From contig JAEZTQ010000105.1 of assembly GCA_023443625.1 (NCBI GenBank), positions 1 through 64,000 of the forward strand: a stretch of 64,000 bases of DNA, in the 5' to 3' direction. Position numbers and translations under genes: made by a program. Under the pieces are notes generated by a model. The model did not search any database. It was not told the origin of the DNA and saw only the letters and a program-made list of their open reading frames with translations. This document shows, piece by piece, positions 9,059 to 18,341 of the stretch; the stretch's first letter is position 1; each line of letters opens with the position of its first letter. This stretch comes from Bacillota bacterium (lineage in GTDB: Bacteria > Bacillota_A > Clostridia > Lachnospirales > Lachnospiraceae).

Positions 9059-10159
9059 TTACTGAAAGCTAACATCCTTTGTGCGGTTATTAGGAAATAA
9101 AGTGATATAGGTCTTACCAGGATTAATCACTAATTCTTCGCCTGCTTCATTATAATAACGCATCCAGCTATCAGCTTCTTTCTTTTTCCAAGTAATAGGT
9201 ACTGCTTTTCCATTGGTAATGTAATAACCTGATCCCTTGGAATTTTCTATATCCATGGTCTGATAACCCTTCTTATCAATATTCCATTCCTTAACAAACT
9301 GAACAATAATGTTCTTAAAGGCTAATTGCTCCCCTGTGAGGGAATCCACATGGGCCTTGCCAAATTGACTTCGATAATAAAGCTTATCTTCCTGCTTATA
9401 CTCAAAACCTGCTTCGATATAGGAGGAAAAATCCACCGTAACCTTACTTGCAATGGTATCTGCACTTAAGTCCGTATCCTCTTTGTAAAATTTAAAGTGT
9501 GGTTCATAATCTTTTGGATATTCTGTATCATACTTCTTCTTTTCTATTCCTTTTAAAATTCTGTCCACACTGGCAAAGGCATTATGAGGTGCTTTAATTG
9601 ACTTATCCCTGTAAAATACCCCTGCTCCACTGCCTGCATTACCATCTAAGTTATCTGTACCAAGTTCCTTAATCTTGCTTCTGGCATATTTGGTTGAACC
9701 AAAATGGATATAAATTGCATCATACTCATCAGCAATACTAACAAAATAATGTCTGGCACTTCTTGTAGACCCTATCTTATCACCAGAATAATTCTCACCA
9801 ATACCTAGTAGTCTTGTAATACCACCTTCTACAATGCATTCATATACAATATCTGCCTGTCCAATTCCCCATTGATTTGATACAGTTTTAAAATTATTAA
9901 ACTGGAAAGCATAAGGGCGTTTGGTACCTATTTCATTGGGAACCCATAATCCGCTGAGATAGCTTATCATCTGTCCTTCACGGCTTTCTTCTACAGGTTC
10001 ATCTATAGGCGTCTGTGTCGGTGCTATGGTAACTGTTGGTTTGGTATACTCATCCCCCTTTATTTCATCATCAGTATTTGCCTTATTTTTCTTACATCCA
10101 CTAAGTAGCACAAGGACAACCACCGTCATCATTATAAAAATGAGTTCCTTAACTCTCAT
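9059..10159 (-). CDS. DUF3048 (YerB-like) domain lipoprotein
   Basis: A 366-residue secreted protein. The N terminus MRVKELIFIMMTVVVLVLLSGCKK is a lipoprotein signal peptide with lipobox LSGC, so the mature protein should be anchored on the outer face of the membrane. After a short acidic linker the DUF3048 domain covers most of the protein, with RPYAFQFNN, the conserved GIGQADIVYECIVEGGITRLLG and RSARHYFVSIADEYDAIYIHFG. The function of this family is unknown. The ATG at 10159 follows GGAGG by six bases. A longer in-frame start would destroy the signal peptide layout. It lies downstream of ybeY with a gap that carries a repeat-like motif. Confidence 0.88.
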   Translation of the reverse strand: MRVKELIFIMMTVVVLVLLSGCKKNKANTDDEIKGDEYTKPTVTIAPTQTPIDEPVEESREGQMISYLSGLWVPNEIGTKRPYAFQFNNFKTVSNQWGIGQADIVYECIVEGGITRLLGIGENYSGDKIGSTRSARHYFVSIADEYDAIYIHFGSTKYARSKIKELGTDNLDGNAGSGAGVFYRDKSIKAPHNAFASVDRILKGIEKKKYDTEYPKDYEPHFKFYKEDTDLSADTIASKVTVDFSSYIEAGFEYKQEDKLYYRSQFGKAHVDSLTGEQLAFKNIIVQFVKEWNIDKKGYQTMDIENSKGSGYYITNGKAVPITWKKKEADSWMRYYNEAGEELVINPGKTYITLFPNNRTKDVSFQ

Positions 10160-10279
10160 ATACTTCCTCCATTCTGCCAAAGCAAAGTAAATTGTCTTAT
10201 ACAATTCCTTTTGTAAAATCCTTATTATTCACACGAATAACCATGCCTTTTTGTAACCTGCAAACTTTGGCCCCTATTA

Positions 10280-10777
10280 TTATCTAAGTATTTGAAGTAA
10301 CTCTAACACACTTTTTTGCTTTTCTTCCATTATTCTTCTATCTTCTTCTTCCATATGATCGTATCCAAACAAATGAAACATACTGTGAGCTGTAAGAAAT
10401 GCTATTTCACGCTCAATAGAATGACCATATTCCTCGGCTTGTTGTATGGCCTTGTCCACTGAGATCACAATGTCTCCCAATAGTAATTCGCCCGTTTCTG
10501 GATGAAAGCATTCCACAATGTTATCCTCTAAACCCCCGAAATCACCAGGAGTTACATAATCAATCGCAGGAAAGGATAAGACATCCGTTGTTTTATCTAT
10601 ATCTCTATATTCCTTATTAATCTCCTTAATCTCCTCATCATTGGTAAATAGTATATTTACTTCAGATTCATAGGGGCATTCTTCAAAATCCAGGCAGGCC
10701 TCCACTAACTTTGTAAGCTGTGCTTCATAATCATATTTTAACTGTTTTTCTGCTTCATATTCAAAATTAATTGTCAT
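10280..10777 (-). CDS. ybeY: Endoribonuclease YbeY (rRNA maturation)
   Basis: A metal-dependent endoribonuclease that takes part in 16S rRNA 3' maturation and ribosome quality control. The 165-residue protein ends with the diagnostic zinc motif HSMFHLFGYDH (H-x3-H-x5-H type) near residue 130, preceded by LGDIVISVDKAIQQAEEYGHS and the early segment IKEINKEYRDIDKTTDVLSFP. It follows the HD-domain gene and phoH, the same neighbourhood as in Bacillus. The start is supported by AAAGG upstream (AAAGGTATGACGTT before the ATG). Confidence 0.96.
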   Translation of the reverse strand: MTINFEYEAEKQLKYDYEAQLTKLVEACLDFEECPYESEVNILFTNDEEIKEINKEYRDIDKTTDVLSFPAIDYVTPGDFGGLEDNIVECFHPETGELLLGDIVISVDKAIQQAEEYGHSIEREIAFLTAHSMFHLFGYDHMEEEDRRIMEEKQKSVLELLQILR

Positions 10778-10867
10778 AACGTCATACCTTTCTTAGCCAT
10801 GAATAAAATGCTTGTCTATAATATTAATAGGGATTTGTGTTCCTACCTAATACTTTAGTTTTTCAAA

Positions 10868-12211
10868 CTAAACCTCTTTACCATTGCTAAATTCTGACTG
10901 ATAAAAGGCTTTCAGCTTTTTATAATCTTTTACTGAAACGCCAGAAAAATCAAAGGTCCCCTTATCAAGCCTCATCTGAAATATGTTTTCAATAATCGTA
11001 TGGGGAGTAAATTTATGTTCCTTTGTTTTTTCTATGTAATCCAGGGTAGAAACTATATTATCCGAGAGCATTACTATGGCAGCTTCCACAGAGTTTGGTC
11101 TGTCATATTTTATATTATGTTCTCTGAGAATTGCTTTAAGCTCTTTTGGAAAAGCATACTCCTCCGCCAGCTTAAGGCCTTCTTCTATATAGTTCTTGCC
11201 ATTCATTTTACCTATCTCATGATAATAACCACCGGCACGGGTAAGCTGCTCATCTGCACCAATTTCTTTCGCTGCTCGGCTTGATAAGCCTCCAATATAA
11301 ATGGAATGGGTATATAAGCTCTCTGAAAACTCCTTCAGTTTAAGAAGTAGCTGATTATTTACATCACATAGTATCTCATAGCTAGTTAATGAAAATTGAT
11401 TTTGATCCATAGTAGTACTATTTATCCTAGTGGTTTCCATCGCCTGCATTGGTAAGTCTTCATTATCAATTGGAGATATACTTATCAAAGGTTCCTCCTG
11501 ACTATCAGTAGAAGCCACCAAATCCTCCTGGGTGAAAAATCGGTTATACAGTACACATAAGAAAAAGGCTGCAACCAATACTGCAACCATACTAATTAGT
11601 GAATCAAAATACTTATAATTACTGGTCTTATCAAATATAAAATTATTTACAACAAAAGACAAGGTAATATTCGTTGAAAGAATAATAATGGAGGAATAGA
11701 TTACAGTGGATTTATGTTTTAATCCTCCGGCTAATATACTCATCAGAAAGCAAATGATTAAAATCTGAATTAAAAGCTCTGGACGTAATCCTAGTAAAAT
11801 ACTCATCATAAAGGTCATATTAAAATTAATCAGCAGACCCAACTTATTATCAATCAACATAGCCACAACTAATCCACCAAGCATCCAAATACTATACAAA
11901 TCAGGGCTGGGCACGACAAGGAGTAGAAAGACAGAACACAGATACCCAAACACGATAACAGTTTTAGAATATTTCTTATTAAGGAAGTCGTCCATATATA
12001 AATTGATATAAAAAGTAACTGCACCTGTTAATATGAGAGTTATGATTCCAAGCTTAGCTATATCGATGCCGGAAACATTACGAAGTACTCCTAGAATTAG
12101 TACTGCAAGCATAGACATTATAGGCAATACAGCAATCATAATAGGAGTACGGTTTGCTCCTTTGCTAAGAACTTGCGATAAGCTATTATTCGTATTATCA
12201 GTTTTTTTCAT
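10868..12211 (-). CDS. Short, diverged PgpH/YqfF-like membrane HD-domain protein
   Basis: The 447-residue product sits where Bacillus and relatives encode the c-di-AMP phosphodiesterase PgpH, but it is much shorter. Residues 20-225 hold about eight hydrophobic segments, and the large extracytoplasmic domain that normally precedes the membrane region is missing. The HD domain begins at His302 (THSIYIGG). The usual HD pair reads HE (YYHEIGKM, 331-332). The canonical HV-x-DG and HHGT motifs are absent; only REHN and a late SDN remain. I infer that metal binding and phosphodiesterase activity are changed or lost. It overlaps the end of phoH by 14 bases, so it is translationally coupled. Confidence 0.8.
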   Translation of the reverse strand: MKKTDNTNNSLSQVLSKGANRTPIMIAVLPIMSMLAVLILGVLRNVSGIDIAKLGIITLILTGAVTFYINLYMDDFLNKKYSKTVIVFGYLCSVFLLLVVPSPDLYSIWMLGGLVVAMLIDNKLGLLINFNMTFMMSILLGLRPELLIQILIICFLMSILAGGLKHKSTVIYSSIIILSTNITLSFVVNNFIFDKTSNYKYFDSLISMVAVLVAAFFLCVLYNRFFTQEDLVASTDSQEEPLISISPIDNEDLPMQAMETTRINSTTMDQNQFSLTSYEILCDVNNQLLLKLKEFSESLYTHSIYIGGLSSRAAKEIGADEQLTRAGGYYHEIGKMNGKNYIEEGLKLAEEYAFPKELKAILREHNIKYDRPNSVEAAIVMLSDNIVSTLDYIEKTKEHKFTPHTIIENIFQMRLDKGTFDFSGVSVKDYKKLKAFYQSEFSNGKEV

Positions 12212-13268
12212 ATCGGTTTCCCCTGATCTTTTCCGATTTATAATTTATTTTACTTACCACCTTGTGCCCTTTCTTATGGAAATCCTTCAAATCCTTCTTT
12301 TCTTTTTGTTTTTGTCTCTCTTCATAGGCATCGTAAGCCTTAACAATCCTTTGTACTAATGGATGCCTTACAACATCCTGACTTGTCAGATAGGAAAAAC
12401 CAATATCCTCTATCTTGCCAAGAACCTTAAGGGCCACATCTAGACCGGATTTGGCACCAACTGGTAAATCCTTCTGTGTTAAGTCACCAGTAATCACAAC
12501 CTTGGAACCAAATCCAATTCTGGTTAGAAACATCTTCATCTGCGCTGGAGTTGTATTCTGTGCCTCGTCTAGGATAATAAATGCATTTTCTAAAGTTCTT
12601 CCTCTCATATATGCTAGAGGAGCCACTTCAATCAGACCCTTTTCTGAATTCTTCAGATAGGCTTCCGGCCCCATAATCTGATGGAGGGCATCATATAATG
12701 GTCTTAAATAAGGATCCACCTTACTTTGAAGATCTCCTGGCAGAAATCCAAGCTTTTCCCCTGCTTCAATTGCTGGTCGTGTTAAAATAATCTTGCTTAC
12801 TTCGTCATTTTTAAAAGCAGTAATGGCCATTGCCATAGCAAGATAAGTTTTACCTGTTCCCGCTGGCCCAACACCAAATACTATCATTTTATTACGAATC
12901 AAATCCACATAGGTTTTCTGTCCCACAGTCTTAGGTTTTATGGGTTTACCATTGATTGTATGACATATTAAATCTTTATCAATTTCAACAATTTCTCTTT
13001 CCCTATCTTCATAACATAGTGATATGGCATAGTTGACATTCTGCTCAGTGATCTGATTGCCACGTTTGGATAACTCTAGAAGCTGCATAAATACACTTTT
13101 AGCCTTTCCAACGCTTTCTAAAGCTCCAACCACCTTAACTTCACCGTTTCTAGCTATTATTGTAACATTAAAGGCACGCTCGATAATTTTAGCATAGGCA
13201 TCAAATCCACCAAATACATTTTTTTCATGTGCGGCAGGTATATCAATTATTGTTTCCGTTATGCTCAT
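12198..13268 (-). CDS. phoH: PhoH family P-loop ATPase
   Basis: A 356-residue cytoplasmic ATPase. An N-terminal KH-like segment is followed by the PhoH domain with Walker A GPAGTGKTYLAMAMAI near residue 145, the KLGFLPGDLQSKVDPYLRPLYDAL signature, Walker B IILDEAQN and VVITGDLTQ. PhoH proteins are linked to RNA metabolism and often neighbour ybeY, as here. The start at 13268 (MSITETI) has a GGAGG 13 bases upstream, which is long but usable. The beginning overlaps the end of yqfD by 26 bases, so yqfC-yqfD-phoH-HD-ybeY is probably one transcript. Confidence 0.94.
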   Translation of the reverse strand: MSITETIIDIPAAHEKNVFGGFDAYAKIIERAFNVTIIARNGEVKVVGALESVGKAKSVFMQLLELSKRGNQITEQNVNYAISLCYEDREREIVEIDKDLICHTINGKPIKPKTVGQKTYVDLIRNKMIVFGVGPAGTGKTYLAMAMAITAFKNDEVSKIILTRPAIEAGEKLGFLPGDLQSKVDPYLRPLYDALHQIMGPEAYLKNSEKGLIEVAPLAYMRGRTLENAFIILDEAQNTTPAQMKMFLTRIGFGSKVVITGDLTQKDLPVGAKSGLDVALKVLGKIEDIGFSYLTSQDVVRHPLVQRIVKAYDAYEERQKQKEKKDLKDFHKKGHKVVSKINYKSEKIRGNRYEKN

Positions 13269-14484
13269 CCGTCTGTTCAATCCTCCACTCGTTTTCCTGT
13301 ATAGTTTTATATTCCCAAGCTGGTTCTTCCACTAGGATTCTTCCCTTTGCAATACAAATATTATTTTCTATAGTTATGTTAACATTATTCTCGGTTATTA
13401 AAACATTATTCTTTGATAAATTATCTAAATATCTGTTTAGACGTGCTTGGGCAATAACACTTGCTTCTTCCTCTGTGTATCTTCTTCTTTCCGTTTCATA
13501 TTCCCGGGTATTGATTGACCCATAACGAAAAGGCAAGTAATAAGATTTCGTTACCCTAAGTACATTTTCGTTAACAATTATATCATATTTATTATAGGAA
13601 TTTCTAGGATTATATATAAATATTTTTTTACCGAAGAAGGTAAAGTAATAACCCTTTTTAATATCACCGGAATAAATTTTTTTTATGTAATTTATAGGAA
13701 AGGATTCATTGTAATCATAATAGGATTTACATAGGATATCCGAATCAGCTACCACTGGTTGAACTCGAAGAATTTCATCAAAATCTCCTTTCACCGTAAG
13801 CAAACCGGATACAAGAATATCTCCTTTCTTGACTACATCACCCTCTTTAACAAGGGGTGTTCCTGTCCTTGTTATTATACTCTTGACAATTGCATTTTTT
13901 GTTGCAACCATATGACTAGGTTCTCTTGCCACTCCTGCGGGAACGGGCATATTCGTCTCTGTAATCTTTATTATCAGTCTAGTTCCTTTAATCTCTGCCG
14001 AAACCCAACCTATATCCTTATAGGCAAGTCTCATTGTCTCCTCTATCTCTTGACAATTTACTTTCTTCTTTAATATTCCCGTATAAATATTGTTCTTGTT
14101 CAGAAACTTTATCATAGCCTCATGGGTATACTTTGAACCTCCTTGGAAACTGATATCCCAGATATAGAGAGACATGATATAAACAAGAATTACACAGACT
14201 ATAATGCCAAGAAAAAAGCCCTTACGTCTTCTGTGACGATGAAGGAAAAAGGGGAAGCCGTGTTTATATACAATTCTCGGGATTATACCCGTCTTTTTTG
14301 CAATGGGTCTTAACTTTCTGTAATTTTTTATAGATATACGAAATTGAAAATCCTCCTCAATACGAGTTAACTCCCAAATAAATATTTTCTTATTACAGCA
14401 CAGATTAATAAACCGTTCCGGTGCAGTACCACGAATTCTTACTGTAAGATACCCCAAGAACCAGTTTAGTAATTTCCTTAACAT
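13243..14484 (-). CDS. yqfD: Sporulation protein YqfD
   Basis: A 413-residue sporulation protein. The N-terminal cytosolic part (MLRKLLNWFLGYLTVRIRGTAPERFINLC) and a single membrane helix near residue 90 (FFLGIIVCVILVYIMSLYIWDI) are followed by a large domain that should lie outside the mother cell membrane, with the conserved NMPVPAGVAREPSHMVATKNAIVKSIITRTGTPLVKEGDVV block. YqfD is made under sigma-E control in Bacillus and is needed for efficient sporulation. GGGAGG lies about seven bases before the ATG at 14484. yqfC is immediately upstream and phoH overlaps downstream. Confidence 0.94.
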   Translation of the reverse strand: MLRKLLNWFLGYLTVRIRGTAPERFINLCCNKKIFIWELTRIEEDFQFRISIKNYRKLRPIAKKTGIIPRIVYKHGFPFFLHRHRRRKGFFLGIIVCVILVYIMSLYIWDISFQGGSKYTHEAMIKFLNKNNIYTGILKKKVNCQEIEETMRLAYKDIGWVSAEIKGTRLIIKITETNMPVPAGVAREPSHMVATKNAIVKSIITRTGTPLVKEGDVVKKGDILVSGLLTVKGDFDEILRVQPVVADSDILCKSYYDYNESFPINYIKKIYSGDIKKGYYFTFFGKKIFIYNPRNSYNKYDIIVNENVLRVTKSYYLPFRYGSINTREYETERRRYTEEEASVIAQARLNRYLDNLSKNNVLITENNVNITIENNICIAKGRILVEEPAWEYKTIQENEWRIEQTDEHNGNNN

Positions 14485-14559
14485 GAGATCTCCTCCCTGA
14501 TCATCAATATGTCCGTCTTTGGTAGATATGATCAGTGCAGATAAAAACTGCGGCACTTT

Positions 14560-14925
14560 TTATTGGTAGTAAATAGCTTGAATGAACCCTGTTATGCGCA
14601 TCTCGTCTTCTGTAAAATATAAAATATTTAATTGTTTTCCTTCAATGCAGATTTTACATAATTTCGTTTGGACCTTAATGAGATTACTGTTATATTCTAT
14701 GATACCCTTGTAATTCTCCAGACATATTTCATTTCTTCCTGTAGCGGTAATGATAGGAGCCCCGGCCAGAATATCTGCCGATAAATGGAGACGACTAGAT
14801 AAATCTTCAAAATATGTAGGTGACTCCTTTTCTTTAGACTTGTTTTTTTTATTTAAACCTTGATACAAAGCTTTCTTATTTTCTTTTTTGAATTTATTAT
14901 GGGATGATTTCAGGTTATCCTTCAT
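14560..14925 (-). CDS. yqfC: YabP/YqfC family sporulation protein
   Basis: A 121-residue protein. The conserved YabP/YqfC part occupies residues about 40-121 and includes LSADILAGAPIITATGRNEICLENYKGIIEYN and a C-terminal MRITGFIQAIYY ending that matches YqfC. The first 40 residues are a lysine-rich extension with little homology visible to me, longer than the usual YqfC. It stands directly upstream of yqfD, the conserved arrangement in spore formers, and probably opens this operon. Confidence 0.9.
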   Translation of the reverse strand: MKDNLKSSHNKFKKENKKALYQGLNKKNKSKEKESPTYFEDLSSRLHLSADILAGAPIITATGRNEICLENYKGIIEYNSNLIKVQTKLCKICIEGKQLNILYFTEDEMRITGFIQAIYYQ

Positions 14926-15033
14926 AACGGCCCCCTAAATCCTATGTAAATACTGTAATAATATATGAATTTTTTTGAATTTGTAGACTATATTAAAGAG
15001 TATTACTTGCGAAACATCCCATTAGGGCCTAAT

Positions 15034-15168
15034 CCTATAAAAGAACAAAGTGTCAGCTTGCTGACACTCCGCGCCCGAGGGGATTGCGAAGCAATATACT
15101 TCCTTGCCGCGAGGTGCGCATGCTAATTTTTTTATTTTATAGGACGCACTTTCCTATAAAATAAAAAA
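15034..15168. repeat. Structured repeat element A, copy 1
   Basis: About 135 bases that share a core with 32000-32137. Order on the plus strand: CCTATAA, a hairpin AGTGTCAGC-TT-GCTGACACT, the conserved block CGCGCCCGAG..GGATTGCGAAGCAAT (itself an ATTGC-GAA-GCAAT hairpin), CGCGAGGTGCGCAT, then a hairpin with arms TTTTATAGGA and TCCTATAAAA. The arms differ in sequence between copies but keep pairing. On the minus strand the T-run of the rpsU terminator forms the border of the element. Confidence 0.8.
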
Positions 15169-15190
15169 CTTCCAATGTCTCCATTGGAAG
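15169..15190 (-). terminator. rpsU intrinsic terminator
   Basis: CTTCCAATG and CATTGGAAG form a perfect 9-bp stem with a TCTC loop just after the rpsU stop. On the minus strand it is followed by TTTTTTATTTT, which belongs to repeat element A. Confidence 0.85.
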
Positions 15191-15201
15191 TCTCTGTAAA
15201 A

Positions 15202-15375
15202 TTAATATTTACGTTTTCTCGCTGCTTCAGACTTTTTCTTACGTCTTACGCTTGGCTTCTCATAATGCTCCCTTTTACGGATCTCCTGCTGGATACCGGC
15301 TTTCGCGCAGTTTCTTTTGAATCTGCGGAGAGCACTATCTAATGTTTCATTGTCTTTAACTACAACATTTGACAT
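15202..15375 (-). CDS. rpsU: 30S ribosomal protein S21
   Basis: A 57-residue basic protein ([22 protein letters not shown] to a [12 protein letters not shown] tail) that is clearly ribosomal protein S21 of the small subunit. I place the start at the ATG at 15375, after GGGAGG. A longer open frame exists upstream but has no ribosome binding site and covers the promoter. It is a single-gene unit with its own sigma-A promoter (15455-15482) and intrinsic terminator. Confidence 0.97.
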   Translation of the reverse strand: MSNVVVKDNETLDSALRRFKRNCAKAGIQQEIRKREHYEKPSVRRKKKSEAARKRKY

Positions 15376-15454
15376 AGTCTCACACCTAACCTCCCTCCAG
15401 TTGTGTATTGTGCGTATACAACTGTTTGGGTATTTTTTGAATAGCACTAAAATG

Positions 15455-15482
15455 ATTATAGCATATTTTTCAATTTCGTCAA
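15455..15482 (-). promoter_or_regulatory. Sigma-A promoter of rpsU
   Basis: On the minus strand, -35 TTGACG (15477-15482) and -10 TATAAT (15455-15460) are separated by 16 bases. They lie about 80 bases upstream of the rpsU start. Confidence 0.75.
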
Positions 15483-15591
15483 CAGCTATTTCATAAATAT
15501 AAGCTGTCAACAATTTGCAAATCCATGATAATCAGCATGGTTTAAGAATTTGCATGGAGCTAAGAATTTATTTTAGGGTAGTGCTCAAAAT

Positions 15592-15610
15592 ACACAATCA
15601 GAAATTGTGT
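15592..15610 (-). terminator. Possible alaS terminator
   Basis: ACACAAT-TTCTG-ATTGTGT stem-loop on the minus strand, followed by ATTTTG, about 30 bases after the alaS stop. The stem is short (7 bp) and AT-rich, so this is a weak candidate. Confidence 0.4.
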
Positions 15611-15639
15611 CCTCTTGGCACTGTCCTCATACTGCTGCT

Positions 15640-18282
15640 TTATTTTATCTGTGCACCCAGTACATCCTTAGCCTTAGCAATAACAGCATCAATTCCTGCT
15701 GCATTCTTACCGCCTGCTTGAGCCATATTCGGTCTTCCACCGCCACCGCCTCCAACAAGGGCAGCTAGCTCTTTAATAAGATTTCCTGCATGAGCGCCCT
15801 GCTTCATGGCACCATCTGTTGCCATAGCGATTAGGTTCACCTTATCTGGTGCTGTTGAGGAAGCAAGAAGGATAACTCCTTCGCCTAGTTTTTCTTTTAA
15901 TTGATCGCCAAGATTACGAAGCTCATTCATGTCTACATCTGGCACCTTAACTGGAAGGATTTTTACTCCCTTAACTTCCATTACCTGATTCATTACATCA
16001 CCCAAGGCATTGTTGGCAAGCTTACTCTTTAACTTCTCATTTTCTGATTTCAGCGCCTTGATTTCCTCCAGATAGCTTTCAATCTTATTCGTCAACTGTG
16101 CTGGCTCTGCCTTGGCAGCCTTAGCAGCACTACTTAGTTCTTGCTCCAACTCTTTATAATAAGCAAATACGCCATTGCCGGTTAGAGCCTCAATTCTTCT
16201 TACACCAGCTGCAATACCTGCCTCAGATACGATCTTAAATACAGAGATTACACCTGTATTATTTACATGGGTTCCACCGCAAAGTTCCTTGCTGTAGTCA
16301 CCCATAGCTACAACACGCACATCCTCAGCATACTTCTCTCCAAAGAGTGCCATTGCGCCTTCTTTTTTCGCATCCTCTATATTCATTAGCTTAGTAACAA
16401 CAGGTAGACTATTAGCAATCTGCTCATTAACTAGCGCTTCCACCTTCTCTAATTCTTCAGCGGTTAAAGCAGAAAAATGTGTGAAGTCAAAACGTAGACG
16501 ATCTTCTGTTACAAAAGAACCGGCCTGTTCTACATGGGTTCCCAGTACAGTTCTAAGTGCTTTCTGTAATAAATGTGTGGCGCTATGATTTTTAGCTGTT
16601 GAAGCTCTTTGAATCCCATTTACTTTAAGCTCTACTTTGTCATTTATTTTGAAAATACCCTTTGTAACTGTGCCTACATGACCAATTTTACCACCTAGTA
16701 ATTTAATGGTATCTTCTACCTCGAATTCAGCTTCCTCAGTGATAATTACACCAGTATCAGCAGCTTGACCACCGCTTGTTGCATAGAAAGGTGTCTCCTC
16801 TACCAGGATTGTTCCCTTCTCTCCTGCAATAAGCTCCTCTGTCAGCTCTGTCTCTGTAGTTAATACAGTAATCTTTGATTCATGGCAAAGTCTATCATAG
16901 CCTACAAATTTACTGGTAATTCCTGCATCGATTTGTTGATATACTGTCTCTTCTGCACCCATATAATTTGTAGTACCTCTGGCGCTTCTGGCGGTTATTC
17001 TTTGAACCTCCATAGCATCCCTAAAGCCCTTTTCATCTACTTCAAAACCTTTTTCTTCAAGAATTTCCTTGGTTAAGTCAATAGGAAAACCATAAGTATC
17101 ATAAAGTTTAAATACATCTTCACCGGAAAGAACCTTTAAGGATTTCTTCTCTAAATCCTTCTCCATCTCCCCTAAAATACTTAAGCCCTGATCTATTGTC
17201 TTATTAAACTTCTCCTCCTCAATGGTAAGAAGCTTTAAGATATATTCTTTCTTCTCTTCCAGCTCTGGATAGCCGTCCTTATGCTCATTAATAACCACCT
17301 TGGATAGCTCTGCTAGGAATCTTCCTTCAATACCAAGTAATCTGCCATGTCTTGCAGCACGTCTAAGTAATCTTCTAAATACATAGCCTCTGCCTTCATT
17401 CGATGGAATGATACCATCAGAAGCCATAAAAGTTACAGAACGAATATGATCTGTAACAAGACGAATAGATACGTCCTTCTTTGCATCTGTTTGATATTCA
17501 ACTTTTGCAATTTGACATACCTTATCACGTACTGCTTTTATTGTATCTACATCAAAGATAGAGCTTACATCCTGCACCACGGTAGCAAGTCTTTCAAGAC
17601 CCATACCAGTATCAATATTCTTGTGTTCAAGCTCTGTATAATTGCCCTTACCATCCCCCATAAACTGGGTAAATACATTATTCCAAACCTCAATATAGCG
17701 GTCACATTCACAGCCTACGGTACAGCCTTCTTCGCCGCAGCCATATTTTTCTCCACGATCATAGTAAATCTCAGAACAAGGGCCACAGGGACCTGCTCCA
17801 TGCTCCCAGAAATTATCCGCCTTACCAAAACGGAAGATTTTCTCCGGTGCTATTCCTATCTCTTTATTCCATATCTCAAAAGCTTCATCATCCTCTTGGT
17901 ATACAGAAGGATAGAGACGATCCTTATCCAGACCTACTACTTCTGTTAAGAATTCCCAAGACCAAGCAATTGCTTCCTGTTTAAAATAATCTCCGAAGGA
18001 GAAGTTTCCCAGCATTTCAAAAAATGTACCATGTCTTGCTGTCTTACCTACATTCTCAATATCACCGGTACGAATACATTTCTGACAGGTTGTAACTCTG
18101 TTTCTTGGAGGTACCTCCTGCCCGGTGAAATAGGGCTTTAATGGTGCCATACCCGAGTTAATCAATAATAAACTATTATCATTGTGGGGTACGAGGGGAA
18201 AGCTTTTTAATGCCAGATGTCCCTTACTTTCAAAGAATTCAAGGAACATTTTTCTTAGTTCATTTACACCATACACTTGCAC
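15640..18282 (-). CDS. alaS: Alanine--tRNA ligase
   Basis: Charges tRNA-Ala in the cytoplasm. The 880-residue protein has the class II core (RKMFLEFFESKGH, then ..NDNSLLLINSGMAPLKPYFTG), the editing domain with the zinc motif HSATHLLQKALR and CGGTHVNNTG, and the C-terminal DHHA1 domain ending with the glycine-rich GGGGGGRPNMAQAGG. I choose the GTG at 18282, nine bases after AGGAGG. The longer frame with an upstream ATG adds a non-homologous extension. It lies 60 bases downstream of the hisIE stop in the same direction, so it may be partly read from the histidine operon. Confidence 0.96.
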   Translation of the reverse strand: MQVYGVNELRKMFLEFFESKGHLALKSFPLVPHNDNSLLLINSGMAPLKPYFTGQEVPPRNRVTTCQKCIRTGDIENVGKTARHGTFFEMLGNFSFGDYFKQEAIAWSWEFLTEVVGLDKDRLYPSVYQEDDEAFEIWNKEIGIAPEKIFRFGKADNFWEHGAGPCGPCSEIYYDRGEKYGCGEEGCTVGCECDRYIEVWNNVFTQFMGDGKGNYTELEHKNIDTGMGLERLATVVQDVSSIFDVDTIKAVRDKVCQIAKVEYQTDAKKDVSIRLVTDHIRSVTFMASDGIIPSNEGRGYVFRRLLRRAARHGRLLGIEGRFLAELSKVVINEHKDGYPELEEKKEYILKLLTIEEEKFNKTIDQGLSILGEMEKDLEKKSLKVLSGEDVFKLYDTYGFPIDLTKEILEEKGFEVDEKGFRDAMEVQRITARSARGTTNYMGAEETVYQQIDAGITSKFVGYDRLCHESKITVLTTETELTEELIAGEKGTILVEETPFYATSGGQAADTGVIITEEAEFEVEDTIKLLGGKIGHVGTVTKGIFKINDKVELKVNGIQRASTAKNHSATHLLQKALRTVLGTHVEQAGSFVTEDRLRFDFTHFSALTAEELEKVEALVNEQIANSLPVVTKLMNIEDAKKEGAMALFGEKYAEDVRVVAMGDYSKELCGGTHVNNTGVISVFKIVSEAGIAAGVRRIEALTGNGVFAYYKELEQELSSAAKAAKAEPAQLTNKIESYLEEIKALKSENEKLKSKLANNALGDVMNQVMEVKGVKILPVKVPDVDMNELRNLGDQLKEKLGEGVILLASSTAPDKVNLIAMATDGAMKQGAHAGNLIKELAALVGGGGGGRPNMAQAGGKNAAGIDAVIAKAKDVLGAQIK

Positions 18283-18341
18283 GTTAATTTGCCTCCTATG
18301 TTTAAAGTAACCTTTTCTTTCATTCAAATTCTTGGGCTAGC

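Noticed and set aside
15034..15168. Repeat A as a group II intron remnant, because IIC introns insert after terminators and a GTGCG string is present in copy 1.
   Set aside because: Copy 2 has TTGCG, and no domain V-like hairpin or reverse-transcriptase remnant is seen.
15376..15513. N-terminal extension of S21 in the open frame upstream of 15375.
   Set aside because: It spans the promoter and lacks a ribosome binding site, while GGGAGG precedes the conserved MSNVVV start.
17446..17949. A 167-codon open frame on the plus strand antisense to alaS.
   Set aside because: It is opposite strongly conserved alaS sequence, has no ribosome binding site and a composition typical of a reverse shadow.
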